Of a DNA stretch of 64,000 bases, positions 18,112 through 26,764 are shown in pieces (within the stretch, counting starts at the first letter, position 1; each line of letters starts with the position of its first letter). Below the pieces are notes generated by a model. It did no database searches. It was given only the letters and a program-made list of their open reading frames with translations, and was not told the origin of the DNA. The DNA is from Paracoccaceae bacterium (GTDB taxonomy: Bacteria; Pseudomonadota; Alphaproteobacteria; Rhodobacterales; Rhodobacteraceae), in assembly GCA_029243395.1 (NCBI GenBank), contig JAQWSE010000012.1, positions 186,001 through 250,000 on the forward strand. The letters run 5' to 3'. A program made the translations under genes and the position numbers.

Positions 18112-19017
18112 ATGTTTTCCTGGGTTAACCAGAAAATTGTTATATGTTGCCTTTTCTGTTTCTCAGTAAGTTTTACAGCGATCTCTGCAGAAAAAATGAA
18201 AGTTGTAACTACATTTACTATTTTGGCAGATATAGCATCTAATGTAGCTGGAGACGTAGCTGAGGTAGTTTCTATCACGAAACCTGGTGCTGAAATTCAC
18301 GGTTATCAACCAACTCCACAGGATTTAGTAAGGGCCTATGATGCGGATTTGATCTTGTGGAATGGAATGAATCTGGAGCTTTGGTTTGAACAATTCTTGT
18401 CAAATTTAGAAGGTGTTCCCGCTGTCAATTTGACGGATGGAATCGAGCCTATAATGATTTCTTCTGGAAACTATAAGAACACCCCAAATCCTCATGCATG
18501 GATGGGACTTAATGAGGCTTTAATTTATATAGAAACAATTTCTGAAGCATTTTCTAAACATGATAGAAGTAATGCCAAGGTCTATGCTAAAAATGCCCAA
18601 GAATACAAGGATAAATTGGTGTCGACCATAGAGCCGTATAGGAAATCTATCTCAAAAATTCCGGAAGATCGACGTTGGCTGGTTACATGCGAAGGCGCAT
18701 TTAGTTATCTTGCAAGAGACTTTGGCCTTAAAGAACTTTATCTGTGGCCTATGAACGCTGATGAAGTTGGAACCCCACAGCAAGTACGGTCTGTAATTGA
18801 TGGAGTCAGAGAAAATGGTATACCGGTAGTGTTTTGTGAAAGTACTGTCAGCAATGCACCAGCCAAGCAGGTAGCTAGAGAGACGGGTGCTAAATTCGGA
18901 GGGATACTTTATGTGGATTCCCTCAGTAAGGTAACTGGACCAGTTCCAACGTATTTAGATTTATTGCAAACAACTGTAAGCACTATAGAAAGAGGACTTA
19001 CAAACAATACTAATTAA
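18112..19017 (+). CDS. Mn/Zn/Fe ABC transporter substrate-binding protein (SitA/MntC-like)
   Basis: Periplasmic metal-binding lipoprotein-like receptor of the cluster A-I family, 301 residues. An N-terminal signal segment (about 1-25, CCLFCFSVSFTAISA) is followed by the mature start MKVVTTFTILADIASNVAG. Metal ligands fit the family: His in EIHGYQPTPQD, His in NPHAWMGL, Glu in FCESTVSNAP and Asp in YVDSLS. The HGYQPTPQD motif is typical of SitA/MntC (Mn or Fe) rather than the His-rich ZnuA type, and there is no His-rich loop. First gene of a four-gene operon with ATPase and two permeases. Confidence 0.9.
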   Translation: MFSWVNQKIVICCLFCFSVSFTAISAEKMKVVTTFTILADIASNVAGDVAEVVSITKPGAEIHGYQPTPQDLVRAYDADLILWNGMNLELWFEQFLSNLEGVPAVNLTDGIEPIMISSGNYKNTPNPHAWMGLNEALIYIETISEAFSKHDRSNAKVYAKNAQEYKDKLVSTIEPYRKSISKIPEDRRWLVTCEGAFSYLARDFGLKELYLWPMNADEVGTPQQVRSVIDGVRENGIPVVFCESTVSNAPAKQVARETGAKFGGILYVDSLSKVTGPVPTYLDLLQTTVSTIERGLTNNTN

Positions 19018-19132
19018 TTCAAAATAATATTTTAAACATTTTAACAAGATTCCAGAAAACATAGAATATTTGATGCTATAACCAAGAGAATCAGTACTGC
19101 AAACTCATTAAATCCACCAAAAAGATTTTCAT

Positions 19133-19996
19133 ATGAACACATTTTTACATCAGGGAATTTCCATTGAGAACGTGACAGTAAGATATCGTAATGGGCATAT
19201 GGCGTTGTGGGACGCAAGCTTTGAAATTCCAGATGGATCCATCACGGCACTAGTGGGGATTAACGGTGCTGGAAAATCAACCCTATTTAAAGCAATAATG
19301 GGATTTTTGCCTTTGGCAGGAGGATCAATAAGCATTCGCGGTCATTCGGTCCAAACAGCATTGAAAAAAAATTTAGTGTCTTATGTTCCTCAATCTGAAG
19401 AGGTTGATTGGACCTTTCCCATCTTGGTCAAGGATGCTGTGATGATGGGGCGGTATGGTCATATGGGATTTTTCCGGAGAGCAAAAAAAGATGATCATGC
19501 GGCAGTGAAATTAGCTTTGGATCGAGTAAACATGGTTGATTATAGTGATCGGCAAATTGGTGAGTTATCTGGTGGACAGCGAAAACGGGTTTTCTTAGCT
19601 AGATCGTTAGCTCAAAATGGTCAAATTATCTTGTTAGACGAACCCTTCACGGGCATTGATGTTAATACGGAAGAACAAATAATTACTTTACTCAGTGAAT
19701 TGCGTTCCGAGGGTAGGGTCATGCTGGTCTCAACTCATAATTTGGGATCAGTTCCAGAATTTTGTGATAGGAGTGTTCTAATCAAAGGTACCGTATTAAA
19801 CTATGGTATCACAGAGCAGGTGTTTACCAGAAAGAACTTGGAACAAGCGTTCGGTGGGGTCCTGAGACGTTTTTCATTAGGTGGAACTGACTTGCATGAA
19901 GATGGAGATTCTCGAGAAGTTTCCATATTTTCTGATGATGAACGCCCTTTTGTTCAGTATGGGGATATTCCACTCAGAGTAGATAAGAAGTCATGA
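19133..19996 (+). CDS. Mn/Zn/Fe ABC transporter ATPase (SitB-like)
   Basis: 287-residue cytoplasmic ABC subunit. Walker A is GINGAGKSTL, the Q-loop lies in YVPQSEEVDW, the signature is LSGGQRKRV and Walker B is IILLDEPFTGID. The last 40 residues are an acidic tail of unknown role. It powers metal uptake with the adjacent SitC/SitD-like permeases. The stop overlaps the next start (ATGATGG), indicating translational coupling. Confidence 0.92.
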   Translation: MNTFLHQGISIENVTVRYRNGHMALWDASFEIPDGSITALVGINGAGKSTLFKAIMGFLPLAGGSISIRGHSVQTALKKNLVSYVPQSEEVDWTFPILVKDAVMMGRYGHMGFFRRAKKDDHAAVKLALDRVNMVDYSDRQIGELSGGQRKRVFLARSLAQNGQIILLDEPFTGIDVNTEEQIITLLSELRSEGRVMLVSTHNLGSVPEFCDRSVLIKGTVLNYGITEQVFTRKNLEQAFGGVLRRFSLGGTDLHEDGDSREVSIFSDDERPFVQYGDIPLRVDKKS

Positions 19997-20862
19997 TGGA
20001 TTATCTATTGGAACCTTTTAGTTATAGTTACATGATCAATGCTATTTGGGTCTCAACCCTTGTTGGAGGTGTTTGCGCGTTTTTATCAGCTTATTTAATG
20101 CTGAAAGGATGGTCACTTATTGGTGATGCCTTGTCACACTCAGTGGTACCTGGTGTTGCTGGAGCATATATGTTGGGATTACCTTTCGCTTTAGGGGCTT
20201 TCATTGCAGGTGGGATGGCCGCTGGAAGCATGCTTTTCCTCTCTGAGCGTTCTGGCCTTAAGGTAGATGTAGTTATTGGTCTAATTTTCACATCCTTTTT
20301 TGGTTTGGGCTTATTTATGATTTCAATGAACCCTATGTCTGTATCCATTCAAACCATCACGATGGGTAATATCTTAGCAATAACACCAGGAGATACCATG
20401 CAGTTAGCTATAATTGGTTTAGTGTCTTTATTTATCTTAACTATTAAATGGAGAGACCTAATGGTTACATTCTTTGATGAAAATCATGCAAGAACTATAG
20501 GACTTAGGCCTAGGTTGCTGAAAGGGGTATTCTTTGTACTTTTATCGGCGTCTGTTGTTGCAGCTATGCAAACCGTTGGAGCATTCCTGGTCATAGCACT
20601 AGTTGTGACGCCTGGTGCTACAAGTTATTTGCTTTGTGATCGTTTTTCTTATTTGATACTGACTGCAGTGGCAATAGGGGCATCCACATGTTTCTTTGGG
20701 GTTTATATCAGCTACTTTTTGGATGGTGCGACTGGAGGAATCATCGTTACTCTCCAATTTATGTTATTCCTCTTAACTTTTTGTCTTGCTCCAAAGCATG
20801 GCTTTGTGGCGTCAACGGAAAGATTAAAGGATATAGATTCGAACCATGGTTCAAAGGTTTGA
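19993..20862 (+). CDS. Mn/Zn/Fe ABC transporter permease (SitC-like)
   Basis: 289-residue membrane protein of the ABC-3 (ZnuB/SitC) family with eight or so helices. Family blocks visible are LMLKGWSLIGDALSHSVVPG near residues 35-55 and the AMQTVGAFLVIALVVTPGAT stretch near 195. It starts within the ATPase stop, either at ATG 19993 or the next codon, and is followed 21 bp later by a paralogous permease. Confidence 0.9.
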   Translation: MMDYLLEPFSYSYMINAIWVSTLVGGVCAFLSAYLMLKGWSLIGDALSHSVVPGVAGAYMLGLPFALGAFIAGGMAAGSMLFLSERSGLKVDVVIGLIFTSFFGLGLFMISMNPMSVSIQTITMGNILAITPGDTMQLAIIGLVSLFILTIKWRDLMVTFFDENHARTIGLRPRLLKGVFFVLLSASVVAAMQTVGAFLVIALVVTPGATSYLLCDRFSYLILTAVAIGASTCFFGVYISYFLDGATGGIIVTLQFMLFLLTFCLAPKHGFVASTERLKDIDSNHGSKV

Positions 20863-20883
20863 TAGTGTGGTGGTAAGAATTAA

Positions 20884-21738
20884 ATGATTGATTTTGCAAC
20901 AATAACAATGCCGTTCAATTTTAATTTTATGGTTAACGCATTTGTTATTTCACTACTGATTTCTGTTCCTACAGGACTCTTATCCTGTTTTTTGGTGATG
21001 AAAGGTTGGGCTCTAATGGGCGATGCCATCAGCCATGCTGTACTACCAGGGATAGTTTTAGCTTACATTTGTGGAGTTCCTTTAATAGTAGGAGCATTTC
21101 TAAGTGGCATACTGTGTGCTGTTTTGACAGGATTTTTGTCGGACAATAGTAGGGTAAAACCTGACACTGTTATGGGTGTGGTATTTTCTGGAATGTTTGG
21201 GGTAGGCATGGTGCTATACGCATCTGTTAGAAGTAACATTCATTTAGATCATATCTTATTTGGAAATATTCTTGGAGTTGAAACAGATGAACTTATATTA
21301 GTCGGCATTCTTGCTATAGGTGTTTCTTTGGTTATCATAATAAAATGGAAAGACTTGTTATTATACACTTTTGATCCCATCCAGGCAAAGTCTTCGGGCC
21401 TTTCTGTCAATTGGTTATATTATGGATTATTGACGGTTCTTTCTATGACAGTAGTTACTACGCTGGCAGCTACTGGATTAATTTTAGCCATTGGTTTATT
21501 AATAGCACCTGGTGCGATAGCTTTCCTAATTGTCCGTAGTTTTTCTGCGATGCTCTGGCTTTCAGTAATTATATGCATGACTTCCATGCTAATCGGGATC
21601 TACATAAGTTTCTTCTTAGATAGTGCCCCAGCTCCAACTGTTGTCCTAACACTTACTGGGGTTTTTATCATAGTTTTCATAAGGAAAATGTTATTAGGCT
21701 TTGTGAAATCACGAAACATGTCTGGTCAGGTCAGTTAG
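20884..21738 (+). CDS. Mn/Zn/Fe ABC transporter permease (SitD-like)
   Basis: 284-residue paralogue of the preceding gene, with the same blocks (LVMKGWALMGDAISHAVLPG and the AATGLILAIGLLIAPGA segment). Having two different ABC-3 permeases is characteristic of SitABCD/YfeABCD systems and argues for Mn/Fe rather than a ZnuABC transporter with a homodimeric permease. Last gene of the operon; a weak hairpin follows the stop. Confidence 0.9.
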   Translation: MIDFATITMPFNFNFMVNAFVISLLISVPTGLLSCFLVMKGWALMGDAISHAVLPGIVLAYICGVPLIVGAFLSGILCAVLTGFLSDNSRVKPDTVMGVVFSGMFGVGMVLYASVRSNIHLDHILFGNILGVETDELILVGILAIGVSLVIIIKWKDLLLYTFDPIQAKSSGLSVNWLYYGLLTVLSMTVVTTLAATGLILAIGLLIAPGAIAFLIVRSFSAMLWLSVIICMTSMLIGIYISFFLDSAPAPTVVLTLTGVFIIVFIRKMLLGFVKSRNMSGQVS

Positions 21739-21763
21739 AGAATCTAGAAATTCTCAAGTTTTT
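21738..21763 (+). terminator. Weak intrinsic terminator after the metal ABC operon
   Basis: Inverted repeat GAGAAT/ATTCTC (21738-21743 and 21750-21755) with a six-base loop, followed by a short T run (AAGTTTTTG). The stem is AT-rich, so termination strength is doubtful. Confidence 0.4.
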
Positions 21764-21857
21764 GTTAGTTATATGAGTAGATAAACCTACAAAGCATGGA
21801 TTGAAAACTCATGTTAGCATCTGTTATTAGTTGGCGTTAATGAATCAGGATTAATCT

Positions 21858-23888
21858 TTAGCGTAGTTCAGCGGCAGTATTTCCACCGTCTACTGTCAAT
21901 ACATGCCCAGTTGTTCTGGCCATTTGAGCTAGAGAAATAAAGCCTTCTGCCACATGCCTTGCTTCAACTTCTTGTTGAAGAAGATTCCCCTGCATGTAGA
22001 CTTCTTCACTAATCCCCCGAGCTGTTGATCGAGCTTTTATAAAGTTGTCTGTCAAAAGACCTGACCTTATTCTATCAGCATTAATTCCATTTACTCTTAT
22101 GTGATGGCTTCCTAGTTCTAATGCAAGTTGGCGCATTAGGAACATGGTCGTTGCTTTTGGAAGACCATAAGCCCCCATATTTTTTCCTGGGTTTATAGCT
22201 TGCTTGGATATATTAAATAAGATCTGACCGCCTCTGTTTTGCTTTTTCATTACTCTCGCTGCTTCGACGGCAAAGGATTTGTGGGAAAAAAAGTTTAATT
22301 CGAAAGCTCTTCTAAATTCTTTGTCTTCCAAATCTAACATCGCCCCACTTGTGGCATTCCCTGCATTGGAGACCAGAATATCGACTCCGCCGAAATTCCA
22401 TATGGCTTGATCCATGACTATTTCTGCGCTTCCTTTTTTTGTAATGTCGCATGCAACTGCTGCATTCCAATTACCCAATTTTTTCAAACCTCTATTTAGA
22501 GCATCCTCATCTTGATCTACTAAAAGGATATTTGCGCCAAGTTTCGAGAAGGCTTTGGCTGTAGCAAGTCCAATAGTACCTGCTCCTCCTGTCACAACTA
22601 CTATATTTCCCTGGAATATTGGTGCCGTACCTTTCCCTAATTTAGCTTGTTCCAGAGACCAGTATTCACACTCAAACATGTCCTTTTCTTTAAGGGGGTA
22701 GAAACCTCCAGAATCTTCTCCAACAGACCTTACTCGGAGGTTTTGCTCTGCCAAGTCGGCGGCGGCCGCTGCGGACTTGGCATTGATACCAATCCCTAAA
22801 ATTCCAACACTTTCTATCCAAGCATGTTTTGGATCAGGTGTTAGCATTTTTTTTGGTTCTGAAGTTTTAAAGGCCTGCCTCTCAAAATATTTCTCATAGG
22901 CATTTTTAAAAGCTAGGATCTTTTTTTCTATTCCTGAACTTTTCAAGTCTGTCTTTCTCAATAACAGAGGTTTACCTTTTGTTCGAAGAACATGATCTGG
23001 AGAAGCCATTCCTCTTTTCTCGAGATAGTTGAGGTCTTTTCTCTTGAAAAATGACATTACATTCTTATTATTTCGCAGATTTAAGATTGGCATAGAAGCC
23101 TCTTTAGGTAATGTGATTTCGGCGATGAGACCACGTAAAACAGGTAGGAAATCAATGCCTTTGGTAGGGCGCCTTTCTCCAATTGAAGTCGGTTCTTTTA
23201 ACTTAAAATATTGGGCGAGGGCATTGGTGTGATTTACTATTTTGTTATAACTTTCTTTAGCTGTTTCCCCAAATGTAAAATGCCCATGATTAAGTAATAA
23301 TAAGCCCTCTACAGAAGGATCTTTTTCAAAAACCTGTGCGGCTTTTTTTGCAAGATCAAATCCAGGCATAATGTAAGGAACAATAGCTAATTTATCACCA
23401 AATATTTCTCTGCATACCTCTCTAGCCTTTGGTAGGTTGGCTAGAATAAGAAATGGTGTGGCATGAGTATGATCAACAAATTTATGAGGTAGGAATGCAT
23501 GCAATAGAGTTTCAACGGAAGGATTTGGGGAGGCACTGTTTAACAAATTATTCCGCTGAATATTGACCATATCTTCATCAGTTAACTTAGGTAGATTCCT
23601 TAATTTACATAACGGATCCAATCTTACCCCAGGTAATCCAGGAGCTTCCAAAGTATCTAAATCCCATCCAGAGCCTTTTACATGGAGTACTCGCTCATTT
23701 TCACCAAATATATTTTTTCTTTCTACTTTTACCGAAGTATTTCCACCACCATGCATAACAAGGTCAGGACTTTGGCCAATTAGGCGAGACGTATAGACGC
23801 GTAGAGCAAGCTGTTGGTCAGCGGGATTATTGCCTGCTTTAGCCAACCACTTAGTGGCTTCGCTTTCCTTATACCTATTTTCAATCAT
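21858..23888 (-). CDS. Class II aldolase / short-chain dehydrogenase fusion (RhaD-SDR type)
   Basis: 676-residue two-domain enzyme. Residues about 1-400 are a class II (zinc) aldolase domain with VDHTHATPF and LLLNHGHFTFGE supplying metal histidines; the C-terminal part is a Rossmann SDR with VTGGAGTIGLATAK and the YGLPKA catalytic Tyr/Lys pair. Homologous fusions cleave rhamnulose-1-phosphate-like 1-phosphoketoses to DHAP and an aldehyde, with the SDR acting on the aldehyde. It starts three bases after the mtnA stop, so here its likely substrate is a 5-deoxy- or 5-methylthio-ribulose-1-phosphate (inference). Its base composition looks more host-like than that of the ABC-operon genes upstream. 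Confidence 0.86.
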   Translation of the reverse strand: MIENRYKESEATKWLAKAGNNPADQQLALRVYTSRLIGQSPDLVMHGGGNTSVKVERKNIFGENERVLHVKGSGWDLDTLEAPGLPGVRLDPLCKLRNLPKLTDEDMVNIQRNNLLNSASPNPSVETLLHAFLPHKFVDHTHATPFLILANLPKAREVCREIFGDKLAIVPYIMPGFDLAKKAAQVFEKDPSVEGLLLLNHGHFTFGETAKESYNKIVNHTNALAQYFKLKEPTSIGERRPTKGIDFLPVLRGLIAEITLPKEASMPILNLRNNKNVMSFFKRKDLNYLEKRGMASPDHVLRTKGKPLLLRKTDLKSSGIEKKILAFKNAYEKYFERQAFKTSEPKKMLTPDPKHAWIESVGILGIGINAKSAAAAADLAEQNLRVRSVGEDSGGFYPLKEKDMFECEYWSLEQAKLGKGTAPIFQGNIVVVTGGAGTIGLATAKAFSKLGANILLVDQDEDALNRGLKKLGNWNAAVACDITKKGSAEIVMDQAIWNFGGVDILVSNAGNATSGAMLDLEDKEFRRAFELNFFSHKSFAVEAARVMKKQNRGGQILFNISKQAINPGKNMGAYGLPKATTMFLMRQLALELGSHHIRVNGINADRIRSGLLTDNFIKARSTARGISEEVYMQGNLLQQEVEARHVAEGFISLAQMARTTGHVLTVDGGNTAAELR

Positions 23889-23891
23889 ATT

Positions 23892-24989
23892 TTACCCTTC
23901 CAACATATCAGGAAACATTTCCGCAAGAGCTTCCTGAGACGCGGCTGAAATGCCCCGCTCTGTGATCAATCCAGTTACCAATCGGTTTGGGGTTACATCA
24001 AAGGCTGGGTTACTGCTCGGAACACCTTCCGGCGTGACCTTTACTTCCCCAATGCCATCTCCGGTAGTTCGACCCTGAATGTGTGTTACCTCTCTCTCAG
24101 ATCGTTCCTCAATTGGTATGCCATTCACCCCATCCGTGATGCGCCAGTCAATTGTTGGAGACGGGAGCGCCACATAAAATGGAATATTGTTGTCATGTGC
24201 AGCGAGTGCTTTGAGATATGTACCGATCTTGTTGCACACATCCCCTTGCGCAGTGGTCCGGTCTGTTCCTACAATAACCATGTCAACCATACCATGCTGC
24301 ATCAAATGCCCACCCGCATTGTCCGTGATATACGTGTTGCTAATTCCGTGGCTTTCCAGTTCCCAAGCTGTCATCGCTCCTTGATTTCTAGGTCGGGTTT
24401 CATCGACCCAAACATGAATGGGAATACCAGCCTCATGTGCGTGGTACATAGGCGACGTGGCGGTCCCCCAATCCACTGTTGCTGGCCAGCCTGCGTTGCA
24501 ATGCGTCAGCAGTCTTACTGGTTCACCCGAAGGTTTTGTCGCAGCGATGTTTTTGACGATCTCAAGCCCAAACTCGCCTATACGTTTGTTAATTCCAACA
24601 TCTTCTTCCGCTACGTAATGGGCAAGCTTAAGGGCTTCTTCAGCCCTTTTTTCATAGGGAATTTCACTCAATTCCATCTTAACACGATCGAGCGACCAGC
24701 GGAGGTTCACTGCAGTTGGACGGGTTTTCATAAGAACATCATATGCGTTTTGCAAACCATCGTCTGATGCGTCATTCTCCATTGAAATCGCTATCCCATA
24801 GGCCGCAGTCGCACCGATTAGAGGTGCTCCCCTAACCCACATATCGCGAATAGAAACCGCGAAATCATTCAACGTTTCAAGCTCAACTATTCTAAAGTCA
24901 TGGGGTAACCAGCGCTGATCAATAATTCTTACCTTAGCAAGCTCATTATCATACCAAATCGAGCGATAGTGAACACCGTTAACCTTCAT
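23892..24989 (-). CDS. mtnA: S-methyl-5-thioribose-1-phosphate isomerase
   Basis: Isomerase that converts the 1-phosphate of methylthioribose (or 5-deoxyribose) to the ribulose form; 365 residues. It has [13 protein letters not shown] near 53-65, the catalytic cysteine C164 in THCNAG and the catalytic aspartate D243 in [11 protein letters not shown], followed by NKIGTY, which together separate MtnA from the related eIF2B-like proteins. The [14 protein letters not shown] variant matches the alphaproteobacterial subgroup. The start overlaps the mtnK stop (ATGA) and has GGAG eight bases upstream. Downstream is the aldolase rather than mtnB/mtnC/mtnD genes, pointing to the DHAP-shunt version of the pathway. 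Confidence 0.92.
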   Translation of the reverse strand: MKVNGVHYRSIWYDNELAKVRIIDQRWLPHDFRIVELETLNDFAVSIRDMWVRGAPLIGATAAYGIAISMENDASDDGLQNAYDVLMKTRPTAVNLRWSLDRVKMELSEIPYEKRAEEALKLAHYVAEEDVGINKRIGEFGLEIVKNIAATKPSGEPVRLLTHCNAGWPATVDWGTATSPMYHAHEAGIPIHVWVDETRPRNQGAMTAWELESHGISNTYITDNAGGHLMQHGMVDMVIVGTDRTTAQGDVCNKIGTYLKALAAHDNNIPFYVALPSPTIDWRITDGVNGIPIEERSEREVTHIQGRTTGDGIGEVKVTPEGVPSSNPAFDVTPNRLVTGLITERGISAASQEALAEMFPDMLEG

Positions 24990-26248
24990 AAATGTTTCTC
25001 CGAGTTGTAACGATACGCCATTGTGGTAAGTTCTTTAACAATTCTAATAGATTTACGTTTAAGTACCAATTCATGTCCCATGATTAGATTGCGCGCCTCT
25101 AGAGGGGCTCTTATTTTTATATCTTCGATCTCTTCAAAATCAGCATTATGGGCCAACGACAAGACACGCCGATGCATTTCTATACCGCAAATCCCAACAG
25201 CGTCCTCCCATATGTGCTCCAATATATCATCCAAAGCAGTCTGAGAACTGTGGCCCTGATCCTCAAACATGGATTTTGGAAAGAGAATTCCCGCCCGTTC
25301 TGTATTCCAGAGGTGGCGAAATTCAGCTTCAAATGCAATGCATGTGTCTTCGATCACCTTCAAAATCCACTCTTGATATTTGACAAGATCATTGTCTGAG
25401 CGATGACCTGGTTGAGAGAAATACGCCATTAAATAATTTGAGATGAGCATACCAAGGTCAAACCCCATCGGGCCATAAAACCCAAATTCTGGATCGATTA
25501 CCTTGGTTTCAGTTTCCGTACACATAACTGAGCCAGAATGCAGATCCCCGTGCAAAAGCGTTTCTGTATTCGCAGTAAATTTGAGCAGCATTTTCTGAAC
25601 TTCCAGTTTGAGATCAATGTCAGAACGCAACGCAGAAACAATACCGTCTAAACCTTTAGTATGATGATTCATCTCGGCATCGAAATAAGGGTCGGTGAAG
25701 ATTAGCTTTTCTGTAATAGCCATCAAATCGATGTTACCTTGGAAAATAGCTGTGTCTTTCTTTTTCTCTGAAGTTTCTAATGATAGATCTGATCCCCTAA
25801 AAGCCGTTCTAGCGCAGAATTTTCCGAGTCGATCAGCTAAACCTTCAACGCATTCCCCAGCAATTAGTTTTTTCCGCAAGATAACGTGAGGCGAAAGCAT
25901 TTCCATGGCGATTATCGCTTGGTCACGGTCAAAATGGTAAATTTCAGGAACACTTCCCGGGTCCCGCCGTGCTTGACGGATAAGAACTTCATATTCAAAA
26001 TAGGCTCGATCCAAAGGTAAAGGCCAACTATCCCCTACCACGCGGGCATAAGGTAAAGCCTGTTTAACTATCATACTCGAACTGCCGCATTCAACCAAGA
26101 AAACCAGGTTCATATTTCCATCGGCAACATCAGAGACTTTCCATTGACTTGTTTCCAACCCAAGGTTTCGAGTGATGCTTGTAATCTGACCTAAGCGCCT
26201 TGGCAAGTTGTCAGTGGTAAGGTGTTGATATTCGGGTTTTTGTGTCAA
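24986..26248 (-). CDS. mtnK: S-methyl-5-thioribose kinase
   Basis: 420-residue kinase with an aminoglycoside-phosphotransferase-like fold that phosphorylates C1 of 5-methylthioribose. The N-lobe has [10 protein letters not shown] and the ATP-site lysine in MIVKQALPY; the catalytic loop is [11 protein letters not shown] (232-241) and the metal loop [16 protein letters not shown] (251-266), both diagnostic for MtnK. It is the first gene of mtnK-mtnA-aldolase. A palindromic element lies about 65 bp upstream. In organisms with the same trio the kinase also accepts 5-deoxyribose. Confidence 0.92.
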   Translation of the reverse strand: MTQKPEYQHLTTDNLPRRLGQITSITRNLGLETSQWKVSDVADGNMNLVFLVECGSSSMIVKQALPYARVVGDSWPLPLDRAYFEYEVLIRQARRDPGSVPEIYHFDRDQAIIAMEMLSPHVILRKKLIAGECVEGLADRLGKFCARTAFRGSDLSLETSEKKKDTAIFQGNIDLMAITEKLIFTDPYFDAEMNHHTKGLDGIVSALRSDIDLKLEVQKMLLKFTANTETLLHGDLHSGSVMCTETETKVIDPEFGFYGPMGFDLGMLISNYLMAYFSQPGHRSDNDLVKYQEWILKVIEDTCIAFEAEFRHLWNTERAGILFPKSMFEDQGHSSQTALDDILEHIWEDAVGICGIEMHRRVLSLAHNADFEEIEDIKIRAPLEARNLIMGHELVLKRKSIRIVKELTTMAYRYNSEKHL

Positions 26249-26764
26249 AAAGGAGCTTCCTTAAGTTGCGGGCTGCTTTGCATCCTGTGCCTAGTTTGAA
26301 GGATTGACATAAATTGACTTTTGTCAAGATTTTTGTCACGATAATTAGCAATTGGAAAAGCTAGATCCAACATTCAGGCCAAGGCGAATTACTTACTTAG
26401 CTGGCCCGCCAAATACAACGCACCACACAATCGTTTTGGCCTGAGAAATTAGTATCGCAGGCAACTTGGACTTGGGTGCAATAATCGTACACATTCTTTT
26501 AGGAATCAATAGTATGGCAACATCCACTCATATAAATACTACTATTTTGAATACAACCAAGTTAGTTCTGGATTTATGGCCCATTTTAGATGATCATTTC
26601 GACAATAATTTTAGTCAAAACATTTCAGTTTGGTGTCGTAAAAGTCCATCATTCGATAATCAAAAGCGACATTGTAGAAATGAGTGTATCTTTAAATAAT
26701 CTGTCCTCCCAGAGAGGAAGCTGGTGATATTTACAGCCTTAAATTCTCAGAGTATCAGGGCAGA
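26249..26764. other. Intergenic region upstream of mtnK
   Basis: 516 bp without a convincing gene. A plus-strand reading frame at 26466-26699 has no ribosome-binding site or recognisable composition and I do not call it. The region should hold the mtnK promoter. A small stem (TCCTC/GAGGA, 26704-26718) just after the oxidoreductase stop may be a weak terminator for the minus strand. Confidence 0.5.
26304..26338. promoter_or_regulatory. Nested inverted repeat, candidate operator of mtnK operon
   Basis: TTGAC-TTTT-GTCAA (26314-26327) is a perfect hyphenated palindrome, flanked by a further TTGACA (26304-26309) and TGTCA (26334-26338) arranged around nearly the same centre. Four GTCA/TGAC half-sites in 35 bp just upstream of mtnK suggest a repressor site. 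No regulator gene is adjacent. Confidence 0.5.

Noticed and set aside
17985-18278. Minus-strand frame covering the sitA leader and the gap after the phosphohexomutase gene
   Set aside because: Two thirds of it is antisense to the sitA signal-peptide region; no start signal or recognisable domain.
26466-26699. Plus-strand reading frame of 77 codons upstream of mtnK
   Set aside because: No ribosome-binding site, atypical composition and no family resemblance; it overlaps likely regulatory DNA.
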